From: Acidobacteriota bacterium
GTDB taxonomy: Bacteria; Acidobacteriota; Terriglobia; Bryobacterales; Bryobacteraceae
Direction: 5' to 3'
Length of the DNA stretch: 33,022 bases
NCBI GenBank assembly: GCA_025354885.1
Contig: JANXLY010000318.1
Location: 1-33,022 of the forward strand
In this document: piece after piece, positions 8,579-17,319 of the stretch
Position numbering within the stretch: the first letter of the stretch is position 1
Layout: each line of letters starts with the position of its first letter
Notes under the pieces: model-generated
What the model was told of the DNA's origin: nothing
The model's database searches: none
What the model saw: the letters and a program-made list of their open reading frames with translations, nothing else
Program-made: the position numbers and the translations under genes

Positions 8579-9469
8579 ATGATTGAAGCGAAAAAAATAC
8601 TTGCGAAGCAAGGGCTCCCTGATGGAGACCCGGCTGTCGCTCCCACATCGACGAAACGATTTGCGGATGGGGCGGCCTGGAAGATTGAGATTCCGTCGAC
8701 AGAAGGCCCGCGGGCGCTACGGGTGGTGATCGAAGAAGCTGCAGCACGCAAAGTGCCGGTGCAACGCATCAGCCAGGGCAGTGGCATCATGCTGCTGACC
8801 GATGCAGAAATTTTGGAGATGGTGGATCTGGGGGCGGAGCACAACATTGAAGTGAATCTCTTTGTAGGGCCGCGGGCGACCTTTGACATCGGGGCGCAAG
8901 TTTTCTCTCCGGCAGGCCGCTCGCTTGGCCTAAGTCTGCGTGGTGCCGATCAGCTTGGCTATGCGATGGAGGATGTCCTGAGGGCGGTTCGGCTGGGCAT
9001 CAAGAGCATACTGGTCAGCGACCTTGGGAATCTGATGGTGATGGGAAAGGCGAAACTCAATGGCGATCTACCGAAGGACCTAATCATCAAGACGAGCGTG
9101 ATGATGGCACCCTGCAATCCAGCGTCGGCGCGCCTGCTGGAAGATCTGGGTGCTACGACGATCAATATTCCCAGCGACTTGTCGATCCCGCAGATCGCCG
9201 GGATCCGCCAGGCTATCGATGCACCGATTGATTTTTATGTGGAAGCCCCAGACAACATAGGCGGATTCTTGCGCTACTACGAGATTCCCGAATTGATTCG
9301 AGTGGCAGCCCCGATCTATCTGAAATTTGGCCTGCGCAATTCACCCGACATTTACCCTTGCGGTACGCATATTGAAAATACTGCGATTGCTTTGACTCGG
9401 GAGAGGATGCGGCGGGCGGAGATGGCGCTCGGCTTTATTTCTCGTCTCGGCGACCACGGCCAGGCGTAG
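8579..9469 (+). CDS. U32 peptidase-related TIM-barrel protein
   Basis: 296 residues with a uniform alpha/beta barrel pattern: 'VPVQRISQGSGIMLLTDAEI', 'VNLFVGPR', 'LIIKTSVMMAPCNP', 'TINIPSDLSIPQIAGIRQ' and 'LKFGLRNSPDIYPCGTH'. I recognise the sequence type as proteins commonly labelled U32 family peptidase in actinobacteria and acidobacteria. The classic Cys-rich U32 signature is missing, so proteolytic activity is doubtful and the real substrate is unknown. No signal peptide is present, so it should be cytoplasmic. The gene follows the Fic gene by 27 bp, with a weak hairpin between them. Its last 35 bp overlap the end of der on the opposite strand. Confidence 0.65.
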   Translation: MIEAKKILAKQGLPDGDPAVAPTSTKRFADGAAWKIEIPSTEGPRALRVVIEEAAARKVPVQRISQGSGIMLLTDAEILEMVDLGAEHNIEVNLFVGPRATFDIGAQVFSPAGRSLGLSLRGADQLGYAMEDVLRAVRLGIKSILVSDLGNLMVMGKAKLNGDLPKDLIIKTSVMMAPCNPASARLLEDLGATTINIPSDLSIPQIAGIRQAIDAPIDFYVEAPDNIGGFLRYYEIPELIRVAAPIYLKFGLRNSPDIYPCGTHIENTAIALTRERMRRAEMALGFISRLGDHGQA

Positions 9470-10766
9470 ACTTGGCCTTGATTTCGATCGGCGTGGGGCC
9501 GAACTTGAAGTGCTTACGAATCTGATTGATCAGAAAGCGCTCTTCGGAGAAGTGCAGCGGCTTCGATTTGTCAGTGAACACAACGAAGGAGGGAGGGCGT
9601 ACGCCAGCCTGCGTGATGTACTTCACCTTCATGTTGGTCTCTTTGGTGATGTAGTCGACAAAGCGGTTGAGTTCACCAGTGGTGACACGCTTGTTCATCG
9701 CTTCTTGAGCGCTCTGGACTAAATCGAAGAGACGTTTAACGTTGGTGCCTTTGGTGGCAGAGATGAATTCGATGGGCGCGTACTCAAGGAACTTCAGCTC
9801 TTCGCGAACGCTCTCCGTGAATTCCTTAGTTTTGCGAGTGGGGTGGGCGTCCCATTTGTTAACACAAATAATGATGGGGCGGCCTTCCTCATGCGCGTAG
9901 CCGGCGATGTGGGCATCCTGTGCAGTCGGGCCTTCGAGTGCGTCGATAACGACAATCACGATATGGGCCATGCTGATGTGGCGGCGGGCCATCATCACGC
10001 TGAGTTTTTCAGCCATCAATGTTGTCTTGCCCTTGCGGCGAATTCCGGCAGTGTCGACGAAAACAAAATCCTGATCACCGACAGTGACCGTTTCATCGAC
10101 CGCGTCGCGGGTTGTGCCGGCAATGGGTGAAACGATGGCACGTTCCGTGCCAGTCAAGGAGTTGAGTAGAGTTGACTTGCCCACATTAGGGCGGCCAATG
10201 ATGGCTACCTTGATCGGGCGCTTGGGCGGCTCGACGATCTTTTCAGGACCCACCGGGAAATCTGCCGTGATGTGTTCGAGCAAGTTGTCGATGCCTATAC
10301 GATGCTCGGCAGAAATGGAGATTACGGGTTGAAGGCCAAGGACGTGGAAGTCGGAGGTGAGAATCTCACGCTTCTCCACGTCGATCTTGTTGACAGCAAG
10401 AGTAATGGGCTTTCCAAGACGGCGCAGCATCTGCGCGAGATCGCGGTCGGCAGAAGTGATCTCGGTGCGGCCGTCGATAACGAAGACAATTTGCGTCGCC
10501 TCATCAAATGCTTTGCGGGCCTGTTTGAGGATATTTGAAGGAATCAAGTCGTCATCGTTGGGGATGATTCCGCCGGTATCGATGACTTCAAAGGGGCGTC
10601 CGTCGAAAGTGGCCTGGCCACGAATGCGGTCTCGCGTGATGCCTGGTTCGTCGCCAACGATCGAACGCCGGGTACCGGTAATCGCGTTGAAAAGAGTGGA
10701 CTTCCCCACGTTCGGTCGCCCGACGATCACGACTGTAGGATTGCCATCACTTTGAGCCATCAACAT
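9435..10766 (-). CDS. der: Ribosome biogenesis GTPase Der (EngA)
   Basis: Double GTPase needed for maturation of the 50S ribosomal subunit. Two tandem G domains are visible, each with a P-loop GRPNVGKST (near residues 17 and 192), a DTGG or DTAG switch, and the base-recognition motifs NKID and NKWD. A C-terminal KH-like domain (about 355-443) ends in a basic tail. The 443-residue length is normal. The start at 10766 gives MLMAQ; an alternative ATG at 10760 gives MAQ, and neither has a clear ribosome binding site. The 3' end overlaps the U32-like gene by 35 bp, tail to tail. It is divergent from typA, another ribosome-associated GTPase. Confidence 0.97.
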   Translation of the reverse strand: MLMAQSDGNPTVVIVGRPNVGKSTLFNAITGTRRSIVGDEPGITRDRIRGQATFDGRPFEVIDTGGIIPNDDDLIPSNILKQARKAFDEATQIVFVIDGRTEITSADRDLAQMLRRLGKPITLAVNKIDVEKREILTSDFHVLGLQPVISISAEHRIGIDNLLEHITADFPVGPEKIVEPPKRPIKVAIIGRPNVGKSTLLNSLTGTERAIVSPIAGTTRDAVDETVTVGDQDFVFVDTAGIRRKGKTTLMAEKLSVMMARRHISMAHIVIVVIDALEGPTAQDAHIAGYAHEEGRPIIICVNKWDAHPTRKTKEFTESVREELKFLEYAPIEFISATKGTNVKRLFDLVQSAQEAMNKRVTTGELNRFVDYITKETNMKVKYITQAGVRPPSFVVFTDKSKPLHFSEERFLINQIRKHFKFGPTPIEIKAKSTPGRGRRDEK

Positions 10767-10828
10767 TCAGGTTAACAGGTTGAGCAAGAATAAGCCCTGA
10801 TTCGATGGCATCAAGGCGCTAACGACAA

Positions 10829-10859
10829 CTTGCAGCCCAGGTTTTTCGGGCGAAGCAAG
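10829..10859. other. Imperfect hairpin between der and typA
   Basis: CTTGC (10829-10833) pairs with GCAAG (10855-10859), and GCCC (10835-10838) pairs with GGGC (10848-10851), around a T-rich loop. It lies in the 171-bp divergent intergenic region. It could be a binding site or a leader structure; nothing more can be said. Confidence 0.3.
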
Positions 10860-10918
10860 AGCTAAACTTCTTTATCACAAAATCGTTACGAGCGGAGGCG
10901 CAGTGAGACGTGCGATCA

Positions 10919-10924
10919 TATAAT
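10919..10924 (+). promoter_or_regulatory. -10 box of typA
   Basis: A perfect TATAAT lies 13 bases before the typA ATG at 10938. The bases between are C-rich without a Shine-Dalgarno sequence, so the transcript would have a leader of about 6 bases. No consensus -35 box is visible 17 bp upstream (AGGCGC). Confidence 0.5.
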
Positions 10925-10937
10925 TTAGACCCCCCAC

Positions 10938-12737
10938 ATGCCTTTTTTACCTGAGAAGATTCGAAACATCGCTATTATTGCGCACGTAGATCATGGAAAG
11001 ACCACGCTGGTGGACACCATGCTCCGCCAGAGCGGCATTTTCCGTGCCAATGAAGAACTGACCGACCGCGTCATGGATTCCAACGATCTGGAACGCGAAC
11101 GCGGCATCACGATCCTTGCGAAGATTACCGGGCTGAACTACAAGGGCGTAAAGATCAATATCTGCGACACCCCGGGCCACAGTGACTTTGGCGGCGAGGT
11201 GGAACGTGCACTGAAGATGGTGGACGGAGTGATGCTGCTGGTAGATGCGAGTGAAGGCCCACTGCCGCAAACGCGCTACGTGTTATCGAAAGCACTTGAA
11301 GCCCATCTGACTCCGATCGTCGTCATTAACAAGATCGACCGTCCGGATGCACGTGTACAAGAAGTGCTGAACGAAGTTTATGACTTGTTTATCGATCTCG
11401 ATGCGCAGGAACATCAACTCGATTTCCCTGTTGTTTATGCGGTCGGCAAATCCGGCATCGCGAAGATGAATATGGAAGACGAGAGTACGACGCTCGAGCC
11501 TCTGTTCGACACGATCATCAAGCACATTCCCCAGCCCAAGGGTTCTGCCGATGTGGAACTGCAGATGCTGATTGCCAACCTCGACTACTCCGAGTACCTT
11601 GGACGCCTCGGCATCGGCCGCGTCGTGAACGGCACGCTGAAGCTCGGCACGGAAGTTTGCATTGCAAAGCTTGACGGCAGCTTTCAGAAGACGCGCATTA
11701 CGAAGATGTACAGCTTTGAAGGCCTGAAGCGCGTTGATGAGACTGAAGCTTATCCCGGTAACATCATCGCCATTGCTGGCGTTGAAGGCATCACGATCGG
11801 CGAGACGCTCACGAGCATTGAAAATCCGAAGCCACTCCCGCGCATCCACATCGACGAGCCGACAATCGCGATGACCTTTACGATCAACACTTCGCCATTT
11901 GTAGGCAGGGAAGGCAGCCTGGTTACTTCGCGCAATCTAAAGGATCGCCTTGAGAAGGAGCTGTTGACCAACGTTGCGTTGCGAGTAGAAGACACGGGCA
12001 CGCCGGAAAGCATGAAGGTCATGGGCCGTGGCGAATTGCAGCTCGCAATTTTGATCGAAACCATGCGCCGCGAAGGCTATGAACTTCAGGTCAGCAAACC
12101 TGAGATCGTAACCAAGCAGATCGACGGCGTCACCAAAGAGCCGCAGGAAATTCTATTGATCGATTGTTCGGAAGCCTTTATCGGGGTAGTCATCGAGAAG
12201 ATGGGTTACCGCAAGGGCAAGATGATGAAGATGGTGAACCATGGTTCGGGCCGTGTGCGGCTTGAATTTCAGGTTCCTTCACGCGGCCTGATTGGGATCC
12301 GCAACGAAATGCTGACCGAGACTCGCGGGACCGCCATCATGAATTCTTTGTTCAACGGCTACATGGACTGGCAGGGCGACATCCCGATGCGCCCAACGGG
12401 TGTTTTGATTTCTGACCGCGCTGGAACGACCACTGCCTTTGCCATCAACGGAATGCAGGAGCGCGGTGAGATTTTCGTTTCTCCCGGTATGGAAGTTTAC
12501 GAAGGTCAGATTGTTGGCGAGAATTCACGCGATTCCGATTTGACGGTCAACATCGTTCGCGAGAAGAAGCTAACCAACATGCGCAGCTCTTCTGCCGACG
12601 ACGCAATTCGTCTCGTGCCGCCACGGCTGATGACTCTGGAACTGGCGATTGAGTTTATCGAGATCGATGAATTTGTCGAAATTACACCGAAGTCGATTCG
12701 CCTGAGAAAGAAAATCCTCAAGGCCAATCAGCGCTAG
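10938..12737 (+). CDS. typA: Translational GTPase TypA/BipA
   Basis: Ribosome-binding GTPase of the EF-G/LepA class, involved in ribosome assembly and stress adaptation. The 599-residue length is typical. G-domain motifs are clear: P-loop HVDHGKTTL near residue 17, 'ERGITI' switch [17 protein letters not shown] near 75, and NKIDRPDAR near 130. Domain II, the EF-G-like domains III and V, and the BipA-specific C-terminal domain follow ('[29 protein letters not shown]' region, tail 'IRLRKKIL'). It reads away from der, with a 171-bp shared upstream region holding a TATAAT box. The MATE gene follows after 15 bp. Confidence 0.97.
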   Translation: MPFLPEKIRNIAIIAHVDHGKTTLVDTMLRQSGIFRANEELTDRVMDSNDLERERGITILAKITGLNYKGVKINICDTPGHSDFGGEVERALKMVDGVMLLVDASEGPLPQTRYVLSKALEAHLTPIVVINKIDRPDARVQEVLNEVYDLFIDLDAQEHQLDFPVVYAVGKSGIAKMNMEDESTTLEPLFDTIIKHIPQPKGSADVELQMLIANLDYSEYLGRLGIGRVVNGTLKLGTEVCIAKLDGSFQKTRITKMYSFEGLKRVDETEAYPGNIIAIAGVEGITIGETLTSIENPKPLPRIHIDEPTIAMTFTINTSPFVGREGSLVTSRNLKDRLEKELLTNVALRVEDTGTPESMKVMGRGELQLAILIETMRREGYELQVSKPEIVTKQIDGVTKEPQEILLIDCSEAFIGVVIEKMGYRKGKMMKMVNHGSGRVRLEFQVPSRGLIGIRNEMLTETRGTAIMNSLFNGYMDWQGDIPMRPTGVLISDRAGTTTAFAINGMQERGEIFVSPGMEVYEGQIVGENSRDSDLTVNIVREKKLTNMRSSSADDAIRLVPPRLMTLELAIEFIEIDEFVEITPKSIRLRKKILKANQR

Positions 12738-12752
12738 GCCGGACCAGCAAGA

Positions 12753-14123
12753 TTGATTGAAACAATCAAAGAGGCCCTTCGCGGAAGCCATCAGGATTTT
12801 ACTGTTGGCAGTCTGCGAAGGGCCATTGTTTTGCTCGCCGTTCCCATGGTGCTTGAGCTTTCGATGGAGAGCCTGTTTGCGATTGTGAATGTGTTCTGGG
12901 TGGCCGGGCTTGGTTCAGCCGCTGTTGCGACGGTTGGATTAACCGAAGCGATGGAGACCCTGTTGTTTGCGGTCGCAATGGGCTTGTGCGCCGGCGCAAC
13001 TGCCTTTGTTGCACGTCGCATTGGAGAGAAAGATCCTGAGGGTGCGAGTGCGTCGGCTGGTCAGGCAATCTTGATTGGCCTCGCATTTAGCGTTCTGATC
13101 GGTTTACCCGCTGCCTATTTTGCGAAGCCATTGCTGGGTTTCATGACTCCCGATACGACGATTGTCGAAAATGGCTTTGGCTACACAACGATCATGTTTG
13201 GTGGCACTTATTCGATTCTGCTGATCTTTCTGATCAACGCAATTTTTCGCGGTGCGGGCGATGCGGCGATCGCTATGCGAGTTTTATGGATTGCGAATGC
13301 CGTCAACCTGGTACTGGATCCTTGCCTCATCTTTGGCTGGGGCCCGTTTCCGGAAATGGGCGTAACAGGCAGCGCCATCGCTACGACCTGCGGACGCACT
13401 GTTGGTGTCTGCTATCAGATCTATCGGCTGTTTCAACCAGGGAATCGTGTGACGCTCCGTCTCAATCATCTGAAGCCGAACTCACATCTGATGCGAGAGA
13501 TGTTGAAAGTAAGTCTGCCTGGGATGTTTCAATACCTGATCGGCATGGCAAGCTGGCTCATGCTGAGTCGAATTGTGGCCCGCTTTGGTGCTGTTGCAAC
13601 TGCAGGCTATACGATTGCGATTCGGATCATCATTGTTACTATCTTGCCGAGTTGGGGGCTTGGTGGGGCTGCCGCAACGCTAATGGGGCAGAATCTGGGA
13701 GCAGGCAAGCCAGAGCGTAGCGAGCGAGCCGCCTGGCTATGCGGCTTCTACAATATGATTTTCCTCGGGCTGGTGAGCGTGGTGTTCATCTTCTATTCGG
13801 AATCGTTGATTCGCATATTTACAAGTGACGCCGCCGTAGTGGAAGTAGGCAAGAATGCACTACGACTGATCAGCTATGGGTATGTGCTGTACGCCTATGG
13901 GCTGGTGCTGGTGCAGGCATTCAACGGGGCGGGGGATACGATCACTCCGACCGTAATCAACATTTTTTGTTACTGGATATTTCAGCTTCCCCTAGCCAAC
14001 TACCTTGCGGGCGAGATGGGCCCGAATGGAGTATTTACTGCCGTGACTCTGACGGAGAGCATGATTGCCATCTGCGGCATCATCGCCTTCAGGATGGGCC
14101 GCTGGAAAACCGCAAAAGTTTAG
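12753..14123 (+). CDS. MATE family efflux transporter
   Basis: 456 residues dominated by hydrophobic segments spread over the whole length, as expected for a 12-helix MATE exporter that moves drugs or metabolites out by Na+ or H+ antiport. Family features include an N-terminal 'AVPMVLELSMESLF', 'GLGSAAVATVGL', and 'FRGAGDA' plus the matching 'FNGAGDTITPT' in the second half, reflecting the internal two-fold repeat. The substrate cannot be inferred. The start is a TTG at 12753 with no strong ribosome binding site. It leaves about 20 residues before the first helix, which is normal, but the start is uncertain. The gene lies 15 bp after typA and may be co-transcribed. It ends 3 bp before the stop of the opposing hydrolase gene. 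Confidence 0.9.
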   Translation: MIETIKEALRGSHQDFTVGSLRRAIVLLAVPMVLELSMESLFAIVNVFWVAGLGSAAVATVGLTEAMETLLFAVAMGLCAGATAFVARRIGEKDPEGASASAGQAILIGLAFSVLIGLPAAYFAKPLLGFMTPDTTIVENGFGYTTIMFGGTYSILLIFLINAIFRGAGDAAIAMRVLWIANAVNLVLDPCLIFGWGPFPEMGVTGSAIATTCGRTVGVCYQIYRLFQPGNRVTLRLNHLKPNSHLMREMLKVSLPGMFQYLIGMASWLMLSRIVARFGAVATAGYTIAIRIIIVTILPSWGLGGAAATLMGQNLGAGKPERSERAAWLCGFYNMIFLGLVSVVFIFYSESLIRIFTSDAAVVEVGKNALRLISYGYVLYAYGLVLVQAFNGAGDTITPTVINIFCYWIFQLPLANYLAGEMGPNGVFTAVTLTESMIAICGIIAFRMGRWKTAKV

Positions 14124-14126
14124 ACG

Positions 14127-14891
14127 CTACCAATTCTTCAGCGCGGTAGTGATGAGGGATTCTACTTTTTGGCTGACCGCAGGGTCGAATTCCATTTTGA
14201 CGTGCGGGTTTACGAACAGACGCATCGCCAGGGGCCACTCAGTGGTGTCGACGGTTTTTGCGCGCGGATATCGATAGCGCCAATTCCCCAGGATGCGTGT
14301 TTTGTTCGTGTCTTCTGCCCGGATCCTCGATTGCCCGCGGATGGGCCCAAGGTCTCGCTGATAAAGATTGGCGGCCTCCAACACATTATCTGGAATCTTT
14401 CCATCGCGCAAGCCCACACTATCGATCTGAACATTCAGGCGAACAGGCACAGCTTCTTTCTTGAGCCAACGGCAGAGCCGCACGCTGGCCGCTCCGCCGA
14501 GGGACTGCCCGTACAGAATGATTCGCGCTCCCTTGCGCTCCTCTGTGTTCAACTTGCCGTCGCGGTTATGATCGAAAGCTCTCTCGATCAGCTCACGCGC
14601 CACTTCGAGATGGTGATTCTCTACCGTTGCAAAATAAGTATTGGGGAAATCTTGTTGCTCCAGATGAACTGCAATGCGACGCGTAATGGTCCACGGTGCA
14701 TCCGAGGGTTCCCAACCTCCGGCGATGCCGATGACGAGCGTGTCGCCTTGTTTGAGCGGAAGAGTAGCGGGAAATTCGGGCAAGTTCTGAGCACTAGCGG
14801 GTGCCAAAAGAAACGCAAAAAGGAGCCCGCGCAGGAGGGAAGGCGCGGGCTCGTGGGACAAACAAGGAGTTGGAAACGTTCCTGATCTCAT
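14127..14891 (-). CDS. Secreted alpha/beta-hydrolase-like protein with an EF-hand loop
   Basis: 254 residues. A signal peptide is clear at residues 21-35 (RGLLFAFLLAPASAQ), but the ATG at 14891 puts 20 odd residues before it. The nucleophile elbow GQSLGG is at 128-133 (Ser130). Asp157 and His230 are plausible partners, giving an alpha/beta hydrolase or esterase-like protein of unknown substrate. A complete 12-residue EF-hand calcium loop (D107-x-N-x-D-G-x-L-x-x-x-E118) lies just before the elbow. The presumed terminator of the upstream BON gene lies inside codons 14-23. The start may therefore be wrong: TTG at codon 11 is possible, and no in-frame ATG or GTG is closer to the signal peptide. 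Product assignment is by motif only. Confidence 0.7.
   Translation of the reverse strand: MRSGTFPTPCLSHEPAPSLLRGLLFAFLLAPASAQNLPEFPATLPLKQGDTLVIGIAGGWEPSDAPWTITRRIAVHLEQQDFPNTYFATVENHHLEVARELIERAFDHNRDGKLNTEERKGARIILYGQSLGGAASVRLCRWLKKEAVPVRLNVQIDSVGLRDGKIPDNVLEAANLYQRDLGPIRGQSRIRAEDTNKTRILGNWRYRYPRAKTVDTTEWPLAMRLFVNPHVKMEFDPAVSQKVESLITTALKNW
14819..14851 (-). terminator. Rho-independent terminator of the BON-domain gene
   Basis: Read on the minus strand, AGCCCGCG and CGCGGGCT form an 8-bp perfect GC-rich stem (14824-14831 with 14844-14851) with a 12-base loop. CC and five T's follow. The stem begins 62 bp after the BON-protein stop codon. It lies inside the first codons of the hydrolase gene downstream, on the same strand. 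Confidence 0.65.
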
Positions 14892-14912
14892 GGCCCTTAA
14901 GGGGTGTCAGGA

Positions 14913-15446
14913 TTACTTTTCGACAACCAGTTGATTGGTGACGCTGAAGACACCAGAAACCTGATTGGCGAAAAGACCGGCCAAATTTTTATCCATCTCG
15001 TTGATCACAGTACCGGCTAGAGTGACGTTACCGTTCTTTACGAGAATGCGCACGGGTGGGATGGCGCCCAAGGTGTAGCGGCCAAGGGAAGCCTGGCCGA
15101 AAATCGTGCGGTAGAGGGAGATGCGCAATCGGTCATCGTTGGGGGAAAGCGGCAACACTTCAATTTGATTGACGACTTCTTCAACGCCCACAATTCGCTT
15201 GACGACATTCAGTGCGGAGCTCTTTAGCACCGGACGGGTTACCTCGCCGGAGAGAATGACTTTGCGTCCGTCGAGTGAAAAGCTCATCTGATCAAAGACC
15301 CCGTAGAAGGGGAGTGTAACGAGCTCTTTGCGAATCTGTTCGGCCAGCCGCTGCTGCTCGGTTTGCGCTGTTGGTAGAGACGCGCTAATGAGAGGAGTGG
15401 TGGCCAGGATGCTTGCTATGACAGCAGTGAATATTGTTTTTTTCAT
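14913..15446 (-). CDS. Secreted protein with two BON domains
   Basis: 177 residues. Signal peptide at about 1-22 (MKK, hydrophobic core, ISA). Two BON-type units follow: about 30-100 ('VTLPFYGVFDQMSF', 'VILSGEVTRP', 'IVGVEEVVNQIEVLP') and about 105-177 ('RILVKNGNVTLAGTVINEMDKN', 'GVFSVTNQLVV'). BON domains in OsmY-like proteins bind phospholipid and stabilise the envelope under osmotic stress, so a periplasmic role is inferred. It is probably transcribed alone: a palindrome-rich upstream region and a terminator hairpin downstream bracket it. The hydrolase gene begins 21 bp after its stop. Confidence 0.88.
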   Translation of the reverse strand: MKKTIFTAVIASILATTPLISASLPTAQTEQQRLAEQIRKELVTLPFYGVFDQMSFSLDGRKVILSGEVTRPVLKSSALNVVKRIVGVEEVVNQIEVLPLSPNDDRLRISLYRTIFGQASLGRYTLGAIPPVRILVKNGNVTLAGTVINEMDKNLAGLFANQVSGVFSVTNQLVVEK

Positions 15447-15494
15447 GTCCGTGGCCTTTCTTTGTACCTGCCCTTTTGGATGCAGTCATACAAA

Positions 15495-15514
15495 GAAACG
15501 TTTCGAATATCGAA
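15495..15514. promoter_or_regulatory. Overlapping palindromes upstream of the BON gene
   Basis: GAAACGTTTC (15495-15504) is a perfect 10-bp palindrome. It overlaps TTCGA-ATA-TCGAA (15502-15514), a 5-bp inverted repeat with a 3-base centre. They lie 49-68 bp before the BON start codon (minus strand), where a promoter or operator would sit. No regulator is assigned. Confidence 0.35.
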
Positions 15515-15532
15515 GTGGATTGAAATTAGGCT

Positions 15533-16558
15533 CTAGGCAGACTTGACTTCAGTCCAGAGGCGGTCGCGCAAACGCTGCGTGGTGGCTGAGCTCGTTTTGA
15601 ACCATTCACCACGTGACAGAATTTCCTCAGTGGGGAATAGGGTGGCCAGAGTTTTGATGGAAGAGGGCAGATAAGTGATGGCTGCGGCGTTGGGTGAAGA
15701 TGCGCGGCTTGTCTGCGTGTTTGCTGCTGCAATTTCCGGGCGGTAAAGATAGTTCAAAAACTGATGGGCAAGATCCTTGCGTGACGATTCTGCGAGGATC
15801 GCCACGCAATCGCAATAGAGGGAGAAGCCCTCTCGCGGATGGCAAAACTGCAATTGCGGTGCGTTGTCAATCGTAAGTTGGGAGCTACCTGCCCAGAGCT
15901 GGGCAGCAAGCACATCACCGGCCGCCACTTGATCGCGAACTTCAGTATTCAGGTAAGCACGAAGAAATTTTTTCTGATCAATGGCGAGTCGTTGTGCGCG
16001 TCGCAATTCATCGGGGGAGTCTGTGTTGATGGAAAAGCCCAAGACCTTAAGGCAGGCCGCAAAAACTTCCGAGGGCTCATCGAGCATTGTGATCCGCCCT
16101 TTAAAGCGTTCTGCCCAAAGATCGCTCCAGGTCTCAATTGCAGGGGAGAGTGTGCGGCGGGAGAGAATACCGCAGCAGGACCACAAATAGGGCAGCGACC
16201 ATTCTAGTTTCAGGTCCCAGGACGGGGCCTGGAAGCGTGGCGAGAGATTGGCGATGTGAGGAAGCCTTGCATGGTCAAGCGGTGCAAGCAAACCCATCTC
16301 CCGCATCGGACCTACAAGGCGATTTTCAGGGAAGACTACATCCCAGCCCGAATTGCCTGACATCGTCCTGGCGATGGTTTCTTCCGAGCCCTCAATCACG
16401 GCAGAGTAGCGAACGGCCACGCCAAACTCAGCCTCGAAATGTTTCACAGTGTCAGGCCCGATGTAGTCCGTGTAGTTGATTACGTTTAGACGGGGCTTGT
16501 TGGATCGCGTACAGCCCGCAAGCCCTGGGATGCCCATCAGGAATACACGACGCTTCAT
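15533..16558 (-). CDS. potD: Polyamine-type ABC transporter substrate-binding lipoprotein (PotD-like)
   Basis: 341 residues. A lipoprotein signal ends in the lipobox GLAGC with Cys16 as the lipidation site. The mature start 'RLNVINYTDYIGPDTVKHFEAEFG' is characteristic of PotD/PotF spermidine and putrescine binding proteins, as are 'WDVVFPENRLVGPM', 'LPYLWSCCGI' and 'YLYRPEIAA'. It should capture a small cationic substrate in the periplasm and deliver it to the PotB/PotC channel. The 'WSCCGILSRR' stretch differs from the common 'WGTTGIAYN', so the exact substrate is uncertain. Its ATG overlaps the potC stop by 4 bp (ATGA). It is the last gene of the operon. Confidence 0.9.
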   Translation of the reverse strand: MKRRVFLMGIPGLAGCTRSNKPRLNVINYTDYIGPDTVKHFEAEFGVAVRYSAVIEGSEETIARTMSGNSGWDVVFPENRLVGPMREMGLLAPLDHARLPHIANLSPRFQAPSWDLKLEWSLPYLWSCCGILSRRTLSPAIETWSDLWAERFKGRITMLDEPSEVFAACLKVLGFSINTDSPDELRRAQRLAIDQKKFLRAYLNTEVRDQVAAGDVLAAQLWAGSSQLTIDNAPQLQFCHPREGFSLYCDCVAILAESSRKDLAHQFLNYLYRPEIAAANTQTSRASSPNAAAITYLPSSIKTLATLFPTEEILSRGEWFKTSSATTQRLRDRLWTEVKSA

Positions 16559-17319
16559 GATTTCTGCTCCAGGCGTTGTGAGACAACGATCAAGATGCCG
16601 AGGCCGAACACGATCAGAGTGGAGATCGCGTTCACGGCCGGGTTGACGCCTCGCCGCGCCATGCCGTAGATGATCATCGGCAGTGTTTCAGAATCGACCC
16701 CTGCAACCAGACTTGTAATCACGTAGTCGTCGAGTGAAGTGGTGAAAGCAAGCAGCGCGGCAGCGATGATGCCAGGCTTCAGCATCGGTAAAGTAACCTC
16801 GCGAAAGGCCTGCCAGGGAGTAGCGCCCAGGTCCTGCGCTGCTTCTTCAAACGAGTTATCCATCGTGCGCAGCCTTGCGAGCACGACCATCACCACATAG
16901 ACAAGGCAGAAGCTGACGTGTGCGAGTACAACAGTGTGAATGCCGAGCTGGAGATGCAGCACTCGGAAGACGATCTGAAAGAGTGCAAGCAGTGAGACAC
17001 CAGTTACGATTTCGGGCGTGACGAGGGAAACCGAAAGTGAGGTTGTGATCCAGCGGGCCTTGTGCTTCCAGATGGCGTAAGCAGCGAGTGTGCCGATGAT
17101 GGTGGACAAGGCAGTAGCGAAGCACGCGATCAGGATGCTGTTCCATGCGCTTTCGAGCAAGGCGCGGTCGCTGAGTGCGGCCTGATACCAGCGCAACGAA
17201 AAGCCTTCCCACTGAGTGAGCTTTGAACTATTGAAACTGAAGATGCCAAGAATGATCAGCGGCAAGTGCAGGAATGCATAGATGGCTGTTGCATAGAGGG
17301 CAAGGACGCGAATCTTCAC
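16555..17319 (-). CDS. potC: ABC transporter permease, PotC-like
   Basis: 254 residues from a GTG at 17319. Six hydrophobic segments with an extracytoplasmic loop 'FNSSKLTQWEGFSLRWYQ' typical of PotC. The ATPase-contact EAA loop is 'FEEAAQDLGATPWQAFREVTLP'. With PotB it forms the membrane channel. The open frame extends 600 bp further upstream to 17919, but that part is antisense-like overlap with potB in another frame and encodes nothing recognisable. The GTG is chosen because it overlaps the potB stop (GTGA, 4 bp) and gives a normal PotC N-terminus. It is translationally coupled to both neighbours. Confidence 0.9.
   Translation of the reverse strand: MKIRVLALYATAIYAFLHLPLIILGIFSFNSSKLTQWEGFSLRWYQAALSDRALLESAWNSILIACFATALSTIIGTLAAYAIWKHKARWITTSLSVSLVTPEIVTGVSLLALFQIVFRVLHLQLGIHTVVLAHVSFCLVYVVMVVLARLRTMDNSFEEAAQDLGATPWQAFREVTLPMLKPGIIAAALLAFTTSLDDYVITSLVAGVDSETLPMIIYGMARRGVNPAVNAISTLIVFGLGILIVVSQRLEQKS

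Noticed and set aside
7382-9469. Fic plus U32-like pair as a toxin-antitoxin system
   Set aside because: The Fic protein carries its own inhibitory helix, the neighbour is a metabolic-type TIM barrel, and a hairpin lies between them.
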